From Membranipora membranacea (lineage: Eukaryota > Bryozoa > Gymnolaemata > Cheilostomatida > Membraniporidae): a DNA stretch of 64,000 bases. Positions 1-15,200 of this stretch are shown here, in pieces. Below the pieces are notes generated by a model that worked only from the letters and a program-made list of their open reading frames with translations, was not told the DNA's origin and did not search any database. Numbering within the stretch: the stretch's first letter is position 1; the number at the start of each line of letters is the position of its first letter. A program made the translations under genes and the position numbers. The stretch covers positions 17,858,001 through 17,922,000 of the forward strand of contig OU612065.1 of assembly GCA_914767715.1 (NCBI GenBank), given 5' to 3'.

Positions 1-264
1 GGCGTAGCCAGAGGAAAGGGGTTTTGAGCAGAGTCTACTTTACCAATCTAGTGTTGCTAATTGACCCTCTATATGGTAGGGAAAAGTGTTTTGTTCCATT
101 TAGGTTAATTTTTACCCTCATCTGGTTTCAGCTTGGTGTCTCAAATACAAGGGAAAATCAGGACAAAGAATTGACATTTGCTGCATTTTAGCCATAGTGC
201 CACTTTGTCTGGCAATCTACTGGTGCTGACTCTACGGAACCAACCGTCCGGTGTATCTAAATCA

Positions 265-3200
265 ATGGGTCCCCACACGCTCAACGATGACAGTGACATA
301 ATTTGTAGTTCTTCAGAAATTATAAAGGGTAAGAGATTTTCCATGTCTTTGTTTCAAGTATTGTTACGAGTGATTTGGTCATTCTCCTACAATCTACATA
401 ATAGCGTGGTGTTAAAGTGGACTTGTTGACCCTCGCATCATCTTAGGTATAGAGTAATTACATACATCTACATGTATGTTCCACCATAGTCCATAGAACA
501 TGAAGCTCCCCAATCTATACCACGAACATTCAGTTTTCTTTGGGGTATAAAATATCCGGGCATAAAATGTCCTAGAATAACTGATACCGGTCTCTCGAAC
601 TCCTGTATTATTCCTGTTGGTAATGGCGTGATGTACAAATCAAGATATAACTAGTTTTGTTCTGCAAAAAGCTGTTATATTTTTTATGCTCAAATTGATC
701 CCATCACTAATTGAACTGTTGATAGGCTGTGGGAATGCTAATTGAATGTCTTTGAAGAATCAAATGTTAGTAGTTTAATTTCATTGAGGTTAATTATTCT
801 GGATGAGAATTTTGACATAAGGTACATCCCCTCTCAAAAATTATCTCAAATCAAATGTTTTGGTATTGCAATCAAAACCAATGCTCGAAAATATTATGAA
901 TTTTTATTCCAAATAGGGGTGGAATTTTAACCAAGATATTTTGAATATGAATTTTAACACGGTAGGCTTCAGCAACAAGTAGCGTTACTCTCTTCTTATT
1001 TCTATCGAATGTATAATGTACCCATGAGTACCTGGTTTTACTACTAATAGTCACAAGTGCATTTTACATCCAAACAGCAACTGTAGATTGGCTTACAATC
1101 TTTTTAACAATAGTCATAATCAACTACGGTCTATTCATAGAAGCAAAGTCCTTTCAGTCAGTCGTTTAATTGTGATCGGGGAAAGTTCAATAAACTGTAG
1201 GTAACTGCTGATGCCATGCCTCTAAAGAACATTCCCCTGGCTAGCCAGTCAATATTTTTGAGGATTTCGCTCAAACACTATGTCATCATACTCTGAAAAA
1301 GGAGTGTAAGACTGTTACGATTAAAACAGCGCCCGAGGCTAACTAAGAAATGAAAAGTGCATGCAAGGCACTGTTGGTTTTAATCATTGGCTGGGAACCT
1401 TTAGATGTAGGCATCAATTACGTAGATACATTTATATTGATATCAACTGCAATTGTAGCAATTTGGATTGTGATTTAACAGTTATACTCTTGAATAAACA
1501 CTAAGCCCCTTTAACTTTGAACAAACATGATAATCTACACTACAAATAATCTTACTTAATTTGCGATAACGCTCTCTATAGCTCTCTATAGAACTTGTAT
1601 TATGTTATGCTGACTGTATTATTTCATTGTCATGTATATGGCTTGGGTGTTCCCTAGCAGCCTCCTAAAACATTTCCACATACATGACCTTTAGATATTG
1701 AACTTGATAGTTTAATTGGATTTTACGGCACCTATGATGATTTGATGATTTGCGTCTGATTTTTTTTGTAGATCGATTCTATTTTGCAACACTCAGGACA
1801 AAGCCGAGGTCGACGGTTAACACACATTACTTTTGTGTCGATGATGAACTAGTTTACGAAAAGTGAGTCCTCTCCTAATCAGTTGTCCCAAAATTAGGGA
1901 TAGTTGAAATCATACCATCAACCACCAGACCTATAACAGCATACCTAGCCTCAAGTGGTCAGATAATTGTATTTGTAATAGGACAGCCCATGGGCAGATA
2001 TACGCTGTCATATTACATCATCATAGAGTAAGAATATCCTTACTCTGTGACATCACCCATGACTACACCAGCTAGACAGCTTGTTGTTATTTTTGTGATG
2101 TGACTTTCCATGTCCAGCTGCTATCTTTTATTTTTCTGCCGCTGCAGATAATTCTTGATAACACTGTTATGACTTTTGAGGTGATTGCGACACCAGTGAC
2201 AGTTATTATCTCATTCAAGTTTCCTGTACCTGAAAACAAACATAACAAAATCCTCTTACTGAGAGATCATCAAGTTTGATTGCCTGCAAGCCCTTGTTTT
2301 GATCTTAGCATTGCTAATGAATGGGAACTGAAATAAGAAAAAAAAACTATCGTTCCCTCCTGATGATGTTTCAGCTACATGATAGCATGTCAGCAGGTAA
2401 CACGTCGTTGATAACCTTATCTGATAACGCAAGTCAAACTATAAAGCTGAGTGGGAGGGGAGAGGGACCTGGGCTGTTTCTAAATCCCTGCATTGACAGC
2501 AATATGTGATATTTAGGTCTGCTGACGTTGATCTATTGAAGCCTTGGGGATATCTGCGGAATGAATGCCTTATCATATTGATTTCCCTTGTAATCAGCAC
2601 GGAATATAAAATTATAACATAATCGATTTGGACTCTTTTATGAAAGTCAGCAAACGTGTTTAGTAATAATCCATAATGTTATGCATTTAGTGCTGCCAAT
2701 ATTAAACATCTTACTGCAGGATTGATTTTACTAAAAAGCATTGTACAAATCTTATACTTAGCCAATAAACTGTTTCTGGAAAGAAGCCAAGCTAGTCTAT
2801 TAATTTCCATGGATGGTAAAACGGTTTGGCAACAATGTGCAGTTGCTTGCCGCCTTGCAGGTGCCACAGTTGAAAGATATAAGGGCGCAAGAAAGTTCAT
2901 CTGAAAGATATCTTTTAGTCTTCAGCTTTTTCAAATCATATACTGGCAGACAATCCAAATTTGTCTACATAACAGAATTAGAAATTGCTCCATTTTGCAC
3001 AATGCTTTATCGCCGGAGGGTCTCTCCCCTACTCAAACTCTCACTATAAGAGGTACAAATGAGCTCTGGATAGGTCCTGCACTAACCAGGTGCTGACTGA
3101 ATGACCTCATACCGCCCACCGCTGACCTGTAAAAGCTCATAGCTGATGACTAATATTACATCCTGTGTATGACTTCTTGTTTTTCAGCTTCTATGCAGAT

Positions 3201-6200
3201 TTTGGACCACTGAACTTGGCACATGTGTACAGATACTGCTGTAAAGTCAACAAGAAACTCAAGGTTTGTTTGTCCGCTAATATGTAAAAAAACCACCACT
3301 GGTGTTCTGGTTTGGTATGTTGTACCGAGAATATGCATATAAATGAGACCTATTGATATGCGCCGCTGACACATCGCCCCATTGTGAGTGGTTCCCAATG
3401 ATGTCATCCCTGCCGGTAGCACTCCCATGCGAATGATTGGGCAAGTAAATGGGATGGTGAGTTGTTGGCCATGTGGTCTTATTATTATAAGAAATCTACC
3501 AAATGTGATACCCCTGACCAAATCAATTGACTCATACATTTCCAAAAACCTGGAACAATGATGTGGAACTCCATCTTCATAATATCATGATAGAATTTGA
3601 TGTAAACAAATGATTGACATATAATAGCCATGAATTTTTCACCAACTCCAGACATGAGATATATGCATCAATGTAAAACTGCTCATCAAAAGTATCTGTA
3701 ACTGTATCAAATAATATGCAAATTTGTAGTTTTGAGGCACAACATCGTATAGATTTATTTATGAGACCAACATTCCCTTGATCATTGAGCCATCTGATTC
3801 AATCCTCTTTGGAAGGACTGACAGCCTGCAACTATTGACATCACAAGAGAATCCTCATGTGTCTGTCTGCCACAAATGATGGCTAAACTAAGACTTTCCC
3901 ATTGTGAAAAAATCATGATAAACGGTACATTAGTTCAACCTTCGGTGGGCACGGCAATACCCTTGCATACCCTGCTGACCTACCGGTCTGACCTAGCAGC
4001 CGCACAGTTGAGAACTTTCAACCTAACAAGTGTTAGCAAGTGACGAACAGCATTGCATATAGATTGTGCTCTGATCGATCCCTATCACTCATGTCTACTG
4101 ACACCCGCCCCCTTCCTTACTGACATGGCACCGATGTCCAGCATTGTGTAAATTGCGTTCCTATAACCATTGAGAGCTTTGCACTCTGCATGGCATGCGG
4201 CATTTCAAACGTAGAGAAGCAGTTCCGACTCGCGTCAGAATGTGTTAACATTTTGTATGCCACGAGCTATCGCATCAACTTATAATACTAAGTTAATTTT
4301 GTTAACTTTACATATACCAGTATACTGTGTAATTCTGGAAATATTTTACTCCATTGTGCAGTAAAAAAGTTCATATGGGAGATCATGTTTCTATTATTTG
4401 CCGATATTTTTCATGAATTCACCTTCACGAAGTGTCAATGCAACTGATTCTATGGATAATATTGTTAAAAAGTATGGTGCTCAAATATAGAATATTGATT
4501 TCGTGTATGTTACATGGTCGGAGACTGACAAACATCAGGACTCATAATGGCGCAAAATGGTCACATTCAGGCAGCAGAACTCATGTCCTAAATCGAAATC
4601 TATTTTGCCCCTAAGGAATTCAATCTTTTGCTGCATCGCTTCAGAATGTCTAAGCTCTAAAGAAGCCAATAGTGCAGTTTCACTTCAAACATGCCACCGA
4701 CTTTTTCCACACTCTATCATATCTAAATATCTGTTATTGTAGTCGTTCTCGCTAGCAAAGAAGAAGATCGTACACTACACATCTTTTGATGCAAGGAAAC
4801 GTGCCAATGCTGCATTTTTAGTTGGAGCTTATTCAGTAAGTGGCTATTCTTAATTTATCCCAACACTCGCGTTATTTCTCAGGGCATAGTAATATGTACT
4901 TTGTTCATATCTATAGAAGTTTTGCTGAAAGTGTTGAGCTTTTTTGACCGCTGTTTATCTCTGTGTAAAAAAGTGTATTGCTCTTTTTGCCCACCCACAT
5001 TGATTGCTTTACTAATGAGCTATAGGCAGCCATGTAATTGGGTTTCATACCGAATAACTATCATATTATGTAACGCATTTTTTATGCAGAGCCTAATTTC
5101 GAGGGCGATAATCATGGTTGTTAGAGTTGATCTTCAGTAATCAATCCTCTGCACCAATGCCTTCTTCCAGGGCACTGCCAACAATTTATGCAAAATAACC
5201 TGCAACTTATGAGTTGAAAATCTGAAATGCTTTGTAAGCATTAGACCCAATTTCTCTTATCGTGCCCTTAAATTTACAAATTTACTGAGAAGTTTCATCT
5301 CTGAGTAATACTAATGGATTGACATTCACGTTGTTTTGAATAAATACAGAGGTATTTAAAATGAAAACAAGCAACAAGTGCGTCCTTTGGGTCTACAAAT
5401 GCAGCTAACCATTCAGGTCTCCATATGTAGTGTCTGAATCAGCTGTATTATCTAGCAGCTAATTTAGCAAACTGCACCGTACGCTGTCAAGCTTGACATC
5501 ATCAGGCTTACAAACTAAGCAGCGGCAGCATTGGCCAAGAATAAAGCTGCTACCCATTTGTTGCTTTTGTTACCCATGTTTTAAGCAGCTGATCCCTGCC
5601 TAAAGTATAAAATTACATTCAGTTGAAAAGAATTTTTGTTTTAAGTTTGTATAACTGTGAGCAGACTTAGTGTTTGGCTAGGAATCGGTTTACAACACTG
5701 AACTTTAGAGTGGCAGCACCAATAGTTCTAAATAGGGAATAAAAATGTGCTGATTTGACATCTGGCTGTTCAGTGAACATGTTGAGTTGGTTCAAACTAC
5801 TCAGTACTATCAATTAATGAAATATGTTTGTTCTTTGGTACTATTCTAATTTTCTCGTCCACAATCTATGTACTTATTTTCCTGTATCGATGCTTGTCAC
5901 ACCTTTCACTCATTTCCATTTTTAGGTATCACAGATGGTTGGCATTGCCTCAATGTCTACCCCTGTCGCCGCTTTTACATGCACCTTTTCTCTCCAAGAT
6001 TACACAATCACACTTATGTATCTCTTGCTATTTGTAGCTGATATTCCTGAAGAAAACACCAGAGGAGGCCTACAGACCTCTTGTAGCTGGCTCTAACCCT
6101 CCATTCTTGCCGTTCAGGTTGGTAGTTTTGCGATACACAGCTTAAAGAAATACCTTGGATATATTATATATAGTCTCTGGTTTTAATCCCTGGTTGGAGG

Positions 6201-9200
6201 CTCTAGCTATTAACGACGGACCGTTGTGGCATAACATTAATGTGTCGCTTCAGGACACAAGAAATGGCAGCCAATACTGATTGAACTATCGTGTGACTGA
6301 AGCTTAATGTTTACCTTCATGAAAAATGTATACTCAGTCATAATTTCTCAGGAACTTGGATCGTCTGAGTTTTCTATCAACAAAAAGTTGTGTCATTATC
6401 TGACATAGTGACCTCCCCCTCCCCGTGTTCTTTCTGGTGTGGGATCAAAGCAGACTGTATTTGAAAAGTTTTTAAGGGTTCATCAAACTTGAGCGCTGCG
6501 TTCTTCAGGAATCAAGAGTAGTACTCGATAATGAGACATGAGTGCGGTAAGGTGGTTAAACCATTGGCGCTCTTGAACCATCGGGCTACATACATATCAA
6601 TGGCCTCTCAAGTGACCGCTCGCAAGTTTAATTACAACCGGCCCTTGAGCGGTCAGCGCTGTAGATTGGCAGCTATCGCCCTGTGTAGAGGATACCTATG
6701 GTATATGATAATGTATATAATATCACTCTCTCAAGTTATATACTGGCTTTTAATTAGTATAAAGCAACATAGAATCTAGTTACTTGTAGAAGTTAAATAA
6801 TGATTCAATAATTTATACAACAAAATATCTTTTCTGAATCAAATTCTTTTCGTTGTAAGTTTAGTGTATCTTGCCTAATAGGCCAAAGGCAATGGATAAC
6901 TATTTATTGTTTCGAGACATACCAAGGAGTAATGGTACTTGGTTTTACTCAGAAGATATAATTTTGGCAATGTTTTGCACTTGTTTGACTGCACCATACC
7001 AATTAGTACTAGTTGAGGCATAAAAAGAAGCCTATGAAATGGTCTGCTGAAAAGAGCAACTGTCACACTTCTCAAGTTTCTGTTACCGGCATTGCACTGA
7101 AAATGCTCCTTTTCATGGTGAATCCGAAAAACTGACTCAAAGCCAATATATATATGTATTATGTATATTACTGCTTGACTAGTTTTCTTAGAATTGATAA
7201 GCAGCGGATTAAATACATTTGACATCAATGCATATTGTTGAATATCAATTTGGATCAGGAAAAATATCTGTCAAAATAGATTCACGATATCTCCTGAATC
7301 ATCAGGTCAACCATGATCTTATCGATTTCCGAACCGAAAATAACCTTACATCGCTTCAGTGGTGCAGAACTTTCATTTCCCATCAACAAAAATATTATTT
7401 TTGATAATGTTTAACTTTTGTTATTTTTAGAGATGCTTCGTTTGGCGTGAGCTCCTACAACCTGACTGTGCTGGACTGTCTGCATGGTCTAAACAAGGTA
7501 AATGAGCTGTTAATTTAGGTGCCTGTACCAATAGCTTGAGTACCTACGACAGTGGAGTCAGTGCATGAACTGCTTTTTGAGAGGTTTGAGTGGATTCCCA
7601 CAAAATATCATAAAAGTCAGATAAGGTACTCAAGCTTTATATTTTAGACCTGTGGAAAGTCTGCCTTTTCGACTGGAGACAGCCTATTCATTCATAAAAT
7701 TTTCGCCAACAACATCCGCAATTAGATACCCTGACATCCAGTGTTAACCACTCATCAAGTCGGCTGTTCCATGAAGGTGGTGTGATGAAATTGTTGAGAA
7801 ACTGACCGCTTACGTAAAGCCTTGTTTTGCACGACAGATTTCACTCATTTCTAGACTCGACTCACTTTCTTCATACACTTTTCACAGCATCATATCACAC
7901 GATCATGGTGGCCAATGGCCCTGTATTTGTCCATACTTATAGTAATGGATCTAAAATGTAATGAAACTTCACAAACAATCTGCATTTAATATACGTAATA
8001 AGTCAGAATATCTTGTTATTTTAATGCAGACCTGTTTTGTTCAGCTCACTGTCATCCATGCTAAATATATATTTACTAATTTAACATAGCGTTTCTCTTT
8101 ATTTTCACAGGCTCTTGCTCATGGCTTCTTCAACTTTGACACATTTGATGTGGACGAATACGAACACTATGAGGTAAGAATGTTTCAAGTTACTTCCTGC
8201 GTAAAGCTCTGATTAAAGTTTCACCAAAAACTTCCCAACTTTGAGTAAGGAGTTGTCTTCCACATCCTGCCTTGGCTGGCATTTGGAATGCGCTACATTT
8301 GGGGGAAATAGTTCCCAGACAAAAAAAAATCAACTAGATGAGTTACTACCTTAGCTGTAGTAAATAAATTACGAATCCATATTTAGTATACTGACATTTA
8401 CCTAGACCGGATCATTATAAAAATACAGCAATCAGCGCCAGGTGATTTGAGTGATTATTGATCTGTTGTGCTATGTCGGTCATCCTCAGGCCTCATAAGC
8501 CGTACATTCAAGGTATTCACACACTCTGCATGTAAGGGAAAGGCCTGTCTGATTATGTGAAATCAATCCTTGATGGTCACTCTAGAGTCATTAGTTTGTC
8601 TCCGCGGAATCGTGAGAGCCTGGAGGCGTAATTATCAATCTGGGAACTGAATATTGTTATGGGTTCTTACGAAATAAATACCTGGGGTATATTGAGAAAA
8701 ATAAGACCATGCCTTTTCAATGAGCTTTGTATTTTAGGGAATTATCCTTGTTCAAACTTGATGTCCTATGGGACGGTGAACCTCGTCGCCATGCCGTCGT
8801 CGCCTTGTGAATTATTAGCCCATATATTCCCAATATAAGGCAATAAGCCATGACATCAGCTGGTTCTGAAAATTATTCAGAAGTCATGATGTCAGTAGCC
8901 AAAGCGTAATCAAGTTTCTGTTGTTCACATCCTGTTTATGAAGACATTTCCAAGGTATTCCCCTGGCGCTCTCGTTCATTAATTGGCCGTGAACATAACA
9001 AAACATGATTTGCTAAGATTTTCAATCATCCAAATTAAATTTCTTCATGCCACTGGTATGTATTACTCATAGTCAGCGCCATTTGTCAGGGCGACAGCAT
9101 TTTTCCTGCTTGGTGTTTACATACACATAGGGACATATAAACCATGTAATGTTGTGTGCAGTGTTACACAATCTAAACTAATACTCTTAGGTCTGCCTCA

Positions 9201-12200
9201 TTGAACTTATAGTTAGGCGATTGATTAGGCTTTTTTGAAAGGTCATATAATTATTATGATATTCTTTGTAATGTTTAACTCAACTGGATGGTCAATATTT
9301 GAGGTATTGTTTTATTCAGCATTAATTTTACTGGAATGCTTGTAATGGTATAATGGATGGAATTAAAAGGTGTAAATTTGGAGTCCAATGAGTGCTATCG
9401 AATGGCCAAATCAATGTTTAGTCCTTCTTGACCAATGTACACATTGTCCATTTTATGGGTGCTCAAAATCACTGCTAAGATTCCTGCATATTATGTTTTA
9501 TTCCAATCATTTTAGAAAGTAGAAAATGGTGATTTCAACTGGACGTTGCCACAAAAATTCATCTCATTTTGTGGTCCGCATCCTAAGAGCTGTATAGAAA
9601 ATGGTAAACAAAGTGTGATGTGTTGTGTTTGAATGTTCCTATCCTATTAGTTGTTAGATATTTGAGAGGGTGGTGGTGGTTGACACAATAATAGTGAAGA
9701 ATTATCTTGTCTTTGATCTTTCATATATCCTCAGCCAGGGCGTCACTCTACTTGGTTTTTTGGGGTGTGGAGAACAGGAAGTACTCTCATCCCTCCGGAC
9801 CCATAAGAGCCAGGTGCTGGTTGCCATATTAACTTTTCTATTTAATACTTCGTACTTCGATATGCACACTGCTAGTTACCTATTCACTTACCTACACGTT
9901 CCTGTTCTTATCTGACACTCACTAAAGTGATTCTGGCACCTCTCCAAATCACCATGCTGCTGATATAGATACACACTTATACCAATATCAATGTTTGGTG
10001 TAAGCAAATATCAAACTTGGATTATCAGCTAATGCAGCAAGACTATTCTACGGTCATATCGATACAGCGTAATGTGCTGGATATTTTCTCCGATGCACTC
10101 TCACCTTGTTGCCATACAGTAGCTTAAAGTAGAGTGGATTGTCACAGTAACTTGGCTTCTGTTGTGGTTAATTGCGTAAGGATGATAATGTGTAGACTTG
10201 CCTTGGGTGATCATGATAATGTGTAGACCTAGCTCAGGGCACTCAAGTCACCGTCTTGTCAATGGATGCCAAAATCTGTGACAGTGACAAGGTTGTCACA
10301 TTCCAGTGACACTGCACATTTTGAAAGCAAGTTAGCAATTCTGATCGGACACTTTTGCCTCTTTCGAAACCAGTGAACCTGAGAAAAAATATCTAAGCCA
10401 CTCAATTTTCAATATTTTAATTTTTCAATATTTTAATCCTTCTGCAGAGGCTGCTATCTTTCACCAAAGCATTCTTACAAAGTCTCTTACTCTTGCGTTT
10501 TTTTCCCATACTACAACAGGCATGTATGTACTTTTCATTCTCCTCTCTGCATCACCCTATAGAAAGTGGAGAATGGGGACATGAATTGGCTTATACCCGA
10601 GAAGTTTATGGCATTCAGTGGGCCTCATCCTCAAAGCAAAGTCGATCATGGTACCTTCACGCTTCATGTTTCGCCGTTTGCTTCTGTTAATATCGGCAAA
10701 GTATATCCCAGGGTTATATTGGCAGCTGTCAAATCAAAAAGGTATCCCAGAATGCATCACTTTGAGTGCAAGGGAGATCTTGATAACGAGTAAATATTTG
10801 AGCTGCCCTCTCTATAAATTCCAGGCTTCAGTGACATTGTGGAAATACTGTATTCATACCCTGTTTGCATATACGCCGCTATTTGAGGACACCAATCGAT
10901 TTGATGAAGTGCTGTTCATATTCTTTGGGATATAGTTTTGCCCTTCTGCTTGCTACACTTAACTTTGATTGTTTTCTTGTTCTATGTTCCTTGTACCTTT
11001 TGTTTCGATTGACTCCCTATTTACGTACATGTACAAGTGAGTATATGAGCCTGTACACGTAGATGTTCAAGTACATAGACCTGTACACGTACATGTTCAA
11101 GTACATAGACATATTGTACATGTATATGTACATGCACAGGTACTTGTACATGTTCACGCTCTTGTGCATGGGTGGACATGTATATCTCCATTCATGCATA
11201 AGGACCATAAAATGGCATGTACTATCTAACATGCATTGAATATCAAGCTTTGAGCTAACAGTTCAAGATGTGTACAGGTAGGCCTATCAATAATATGCAC
11301 TTGTCAAATAAAGTTTTAATTGCCCAAATCCATCCTTTAGTATGTTTTTTCCTGATCTTGTACTCATATATATTTCAGGTTATCCCCTCCACGCCCCAGA
11401 GGCTTACTTTCCCTACTTCCGGAAACACAACCTTAGTACAATCATTCGTCTGAATAAGAAAATCTATGATGCCAGGAGATTTACTGATGCTGGATTTGAT
11501 CATCATGATTTGTTTTTCATTGACGGATCAACACCAAGTGATTCAATTATAAGGAGGTTTCTAGAAATCTGTGAAAGTGCTGAGGGTGCCATCGCCGTCC
11601 ATTGCAAAGGTGTGTATGTGATTTCATGCAAAAACCTCAGTCTCAACGGGGAGTTTGGGACCTATCCCAAACTCCTTGGTCTCAAGTCTGAAAAGATTTG
11701 GAATATTGGAGTTTGCTGCCCATTGTTCATAAGAAGACAACTCTCTAAAACAAGGACACTTTGTGTTTTATTGCACTGGCTGACCAACTGCTTTTAAGCC
11801 ATTGCGTGTACATGGTTTTGCTGGTTGTGTAATTTTTTTTGTTCCACACATAGATGTTGTTCTGATATATGACAACCTTTCCGTGTTTATGTAAATGACC
11901 TAATTGAACCTCTATTTACCTATAATATACAGCTGGTCTAGGGAGGACAGGTACACTGATTGGTCTCTATATAATGAAGCATTACAAGTTCACTGCTGCT
12001 GAAGTCATATCATGGATCAGGATATGCCGTCCCGGGTCAGTCATAGGACCGCAGCAAAACTTCCTCGAAGAGTGAGTTATTTTCTATATAGTCGACCATC
12101 ACATATTCCAGCCCGCTGATGAGCACTCTATCACACTCTATTTCTTAGCAATCCATCGAAAAAATCTGGTAAACAAAGCCTATGGGGTACAAGTCTTTGA

Positions 12201-15200
12201 CCTTGACACTCGGATTACATTGTTTCTGGTAGAGTGTCCAGGCCTGATCAGATAAAATACCATCTCATCACCTTGCTCTCTTTCATATCTTCATCCTCAT
12301 TTTTCTTACTCAATATTTTGGACCAAATATACCAAATGTATATTCTAGCACCCTCACAGGTATGGTCAATCATTTTACTCAATATATTAAGTACTTGTCG
12401 TTCACAGCATACTCATCATGTCAACCTCACCTTAAATTCATCATCACTCACCCCACTTCCATACATCTAATTCCTCTTCAGACATCAGAACTGGTGCTGG
12501 AATATCGGTAGAATAGAACGACATCTTAAGAGAAGACAAACTCTAATTGAGCAATCGTTGGGTGATTCCATTGTCTTGGATAAGAAAGGCCGGGGATGTG
12601 GAAGTGCAGACATGGGGGAGGGCATCGTACCAAAACCATCTTATGGGCAGGAACTGCTCTCCGGGGAGAAGATTAGAGAACGAGCTAGTATTGTAGCTGG
12701 GCCTTCTCCCGCTGAGATTTCTAATGTAGGTATTTGCTGACGCTTGAGTTATGGGTGTTTGAGGTTTGACTGCTCATCAATTCGGTATTTTATTCCTTTA
12801 GCTTCAGATACTATCATTACATGATGCAAATCAACACAATATCATGGGGGCCCCATTAAAAGAAATGAGCAGGCAGGCCTCATATTTTCACCCACAATTT
12901 ATTTTTATTATTTTACAACTTTTTCTGCTCATCATTTTTCAATAGCAAACAAGCTTCGTGCTGGATGCAAGGAGATGCCAGCCGTGCCCGAGCCAAGTAT
13001 GATAAGCCCAGCACAGGCTATTCTTCAATGACACTGGGTAGTCATCACAATAAGTATGGATCTTCAGCCTACAACAGACTAGTTCACTCTGTGGACACGA
13101 TGAGAATCAAAGACCTCATGGACAATGAAAATAACAATGATGTGGATGAGAGATCCCGATACCTTATTGATGATTCGGTAAACTTACTCGAGGAACCATG
13201 TAGATGTGATTGCTGATGTTGAGAACTACACAATGACTTTATTTAAACTCACTTGAAAGCTGTTTGAATTTGAAGATTTCTCCATGAAATCTGGAATACT
13301 GTTGGTTGGGAAAGGAACATGCTGCAACATTTTTAAGAGTAATCTGCTCATCTGTGAAAAAAACATTTGATTGTGTATATTGTATTGTGTACATCTACTG
13401 TCAATGGCCATTTCATTTATTAATTTTAGAAGTTGGGAGTAACCCCACCTCGTTCAACTGGTATGACACAAGGTGACAGGTTGAATGCTCTGAAGGCTGC
13501 ACATCAGAGACAGAAGCACAGCCGAGCTTCTACCACTGGCTCCAGGTAATTATATTTGAATATTAAACCAAAACTGGCTAAAGAAGTTGTGTTGATAAAC
13601 ATAATGTGACAACAACACCATACTATAAAACCACATCAGAATTTGATTATATTGTACTATACTTATTAAGGGCATGTGTGGTTCCATAACATATGCAGTG
13701 TGGAGTGAAACTTCTGTGTGCCACTCAATGTCACATTTTCAACACCTGTTTGCTTCACACACGAAATGTTACTAGAATCTGCAATAATGGGAAATGCTGG
13801 AGCTGTTCGGTGTATAAATTATATTATGTATGTCGATGTAGCTCATGTAAAGGGAATCTGGAATCTGGATTAATTGAATTGGTGTTTCCATTATTGTATG
13901 TTCTTGAACCGTTTTGTAAATCAAACTCATTGCAACCAAAAACCTAAAAAACCTAGATTGACCCTTTTCACAATTTTTATTCAGGAATTTTGACTACGAT
14001 GCAAATCGTTACTCATCACTTCGATATAACGATTGGCTGTAAGTGAATATCAGTAATGTAACGATGTACAACTGACCTTGCATGCAAGGATTCTCATGGG
14101 TTTTCCACCCTTCAAGGGTCGAAAACTCATAACCAATGGCATGGGGTCTCTGTTATAAGTCTAACCAAGCTAAATTTCTCTCAGACTTTTGGTAGAATAA
14201 TTTTGTCTCACACCCTTATAACTAGTTCTTCACCTCTGCGCCGTCCACTTTAGCTTGAATTTCAAAGGTTTTAGTATTGTATTATTATTTGTGGATATTC
14301 TGTGGTGAGCACAAACTTGTGGGGTGATTACTGGTGGTTGGTTGGTTTGGTTTGATATTTAGTTTGTTCCGTAGTTAAATGGGAGCAGAACAGACATAGT
14401 TTAATGTTCTGTTCCATAATGATAACATGATAGTTTGTAACCAGGGTTTTGGTGAAATGGGATCCATCTATTCTCTTGGGCTTGTGACAATTTTGTCCAA
14501 CTGTTTACTGGTACTAACCTGATTTGAACTCTCATGCCAGAGGAGGAAATTTATAGTGACGTTCTTGCATGACTTCATGTGAGAAAGAAAGAGCAACATC
14601 ATGAAGAGAAACTCCAATCCTGACTTCAATGTTTTGCACCAACTGCATCCTAGCTAGTCCAATACCTTGAATGAATTTACTATCGCTTTTCCCCTTAACA
14701 TTTTAATGTGGTGATAGATATTTACACATTTATTATGTGATATTATGTGAAATTGCATTTCTATGAAAACAAGTATGTTAATTATGTTACACTTGCTTGT
14801 AAATGTGTCTCAAGCACTGGTCATCTACATTTACTCTATCAGTAGAATATTTATATCAATATTTCACCTGTGTATTTTGTTAGCTCTGATCAGACGAAGG
14901 ATCATCTTCACCATAGGTCGAGTACACAACCCTACAGAACAGCGAGTACCTCTGCTAAAGCCAGTGGTGCCACCTCACCCCTCAAACATACCAGCACCTC
15001 TATGAATGACTCGCTGAGCAGTAAGAGACATACCCGCTCCACTTCAGGATCATCAGGCTCCATCAAACTGTAAGTTTCTAAGGCTAAATAAGAGTTGTCT
15101 TCTTAAGAAATCAAATAGGGCAACAACTCCTAGTAGATTATCTAGTTGGCAATGTTTGAGATCTTTATCTCGTAGCAGACAATCACTCTAGTTCTGCTGA

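Noticed and set aside
3156-3545. 129-codon minus ORF
   Set aside because: It overlaps CDC14 exon 3188-3263 on the opposite strand and has no family resemblance.
6531-6700. Possible second SINE family in a CDC14 intron
   Set aside because: GTGCGGTAAGGTGGTTAAACC looks faintly tRNA-like but no B box follows at the right distance.
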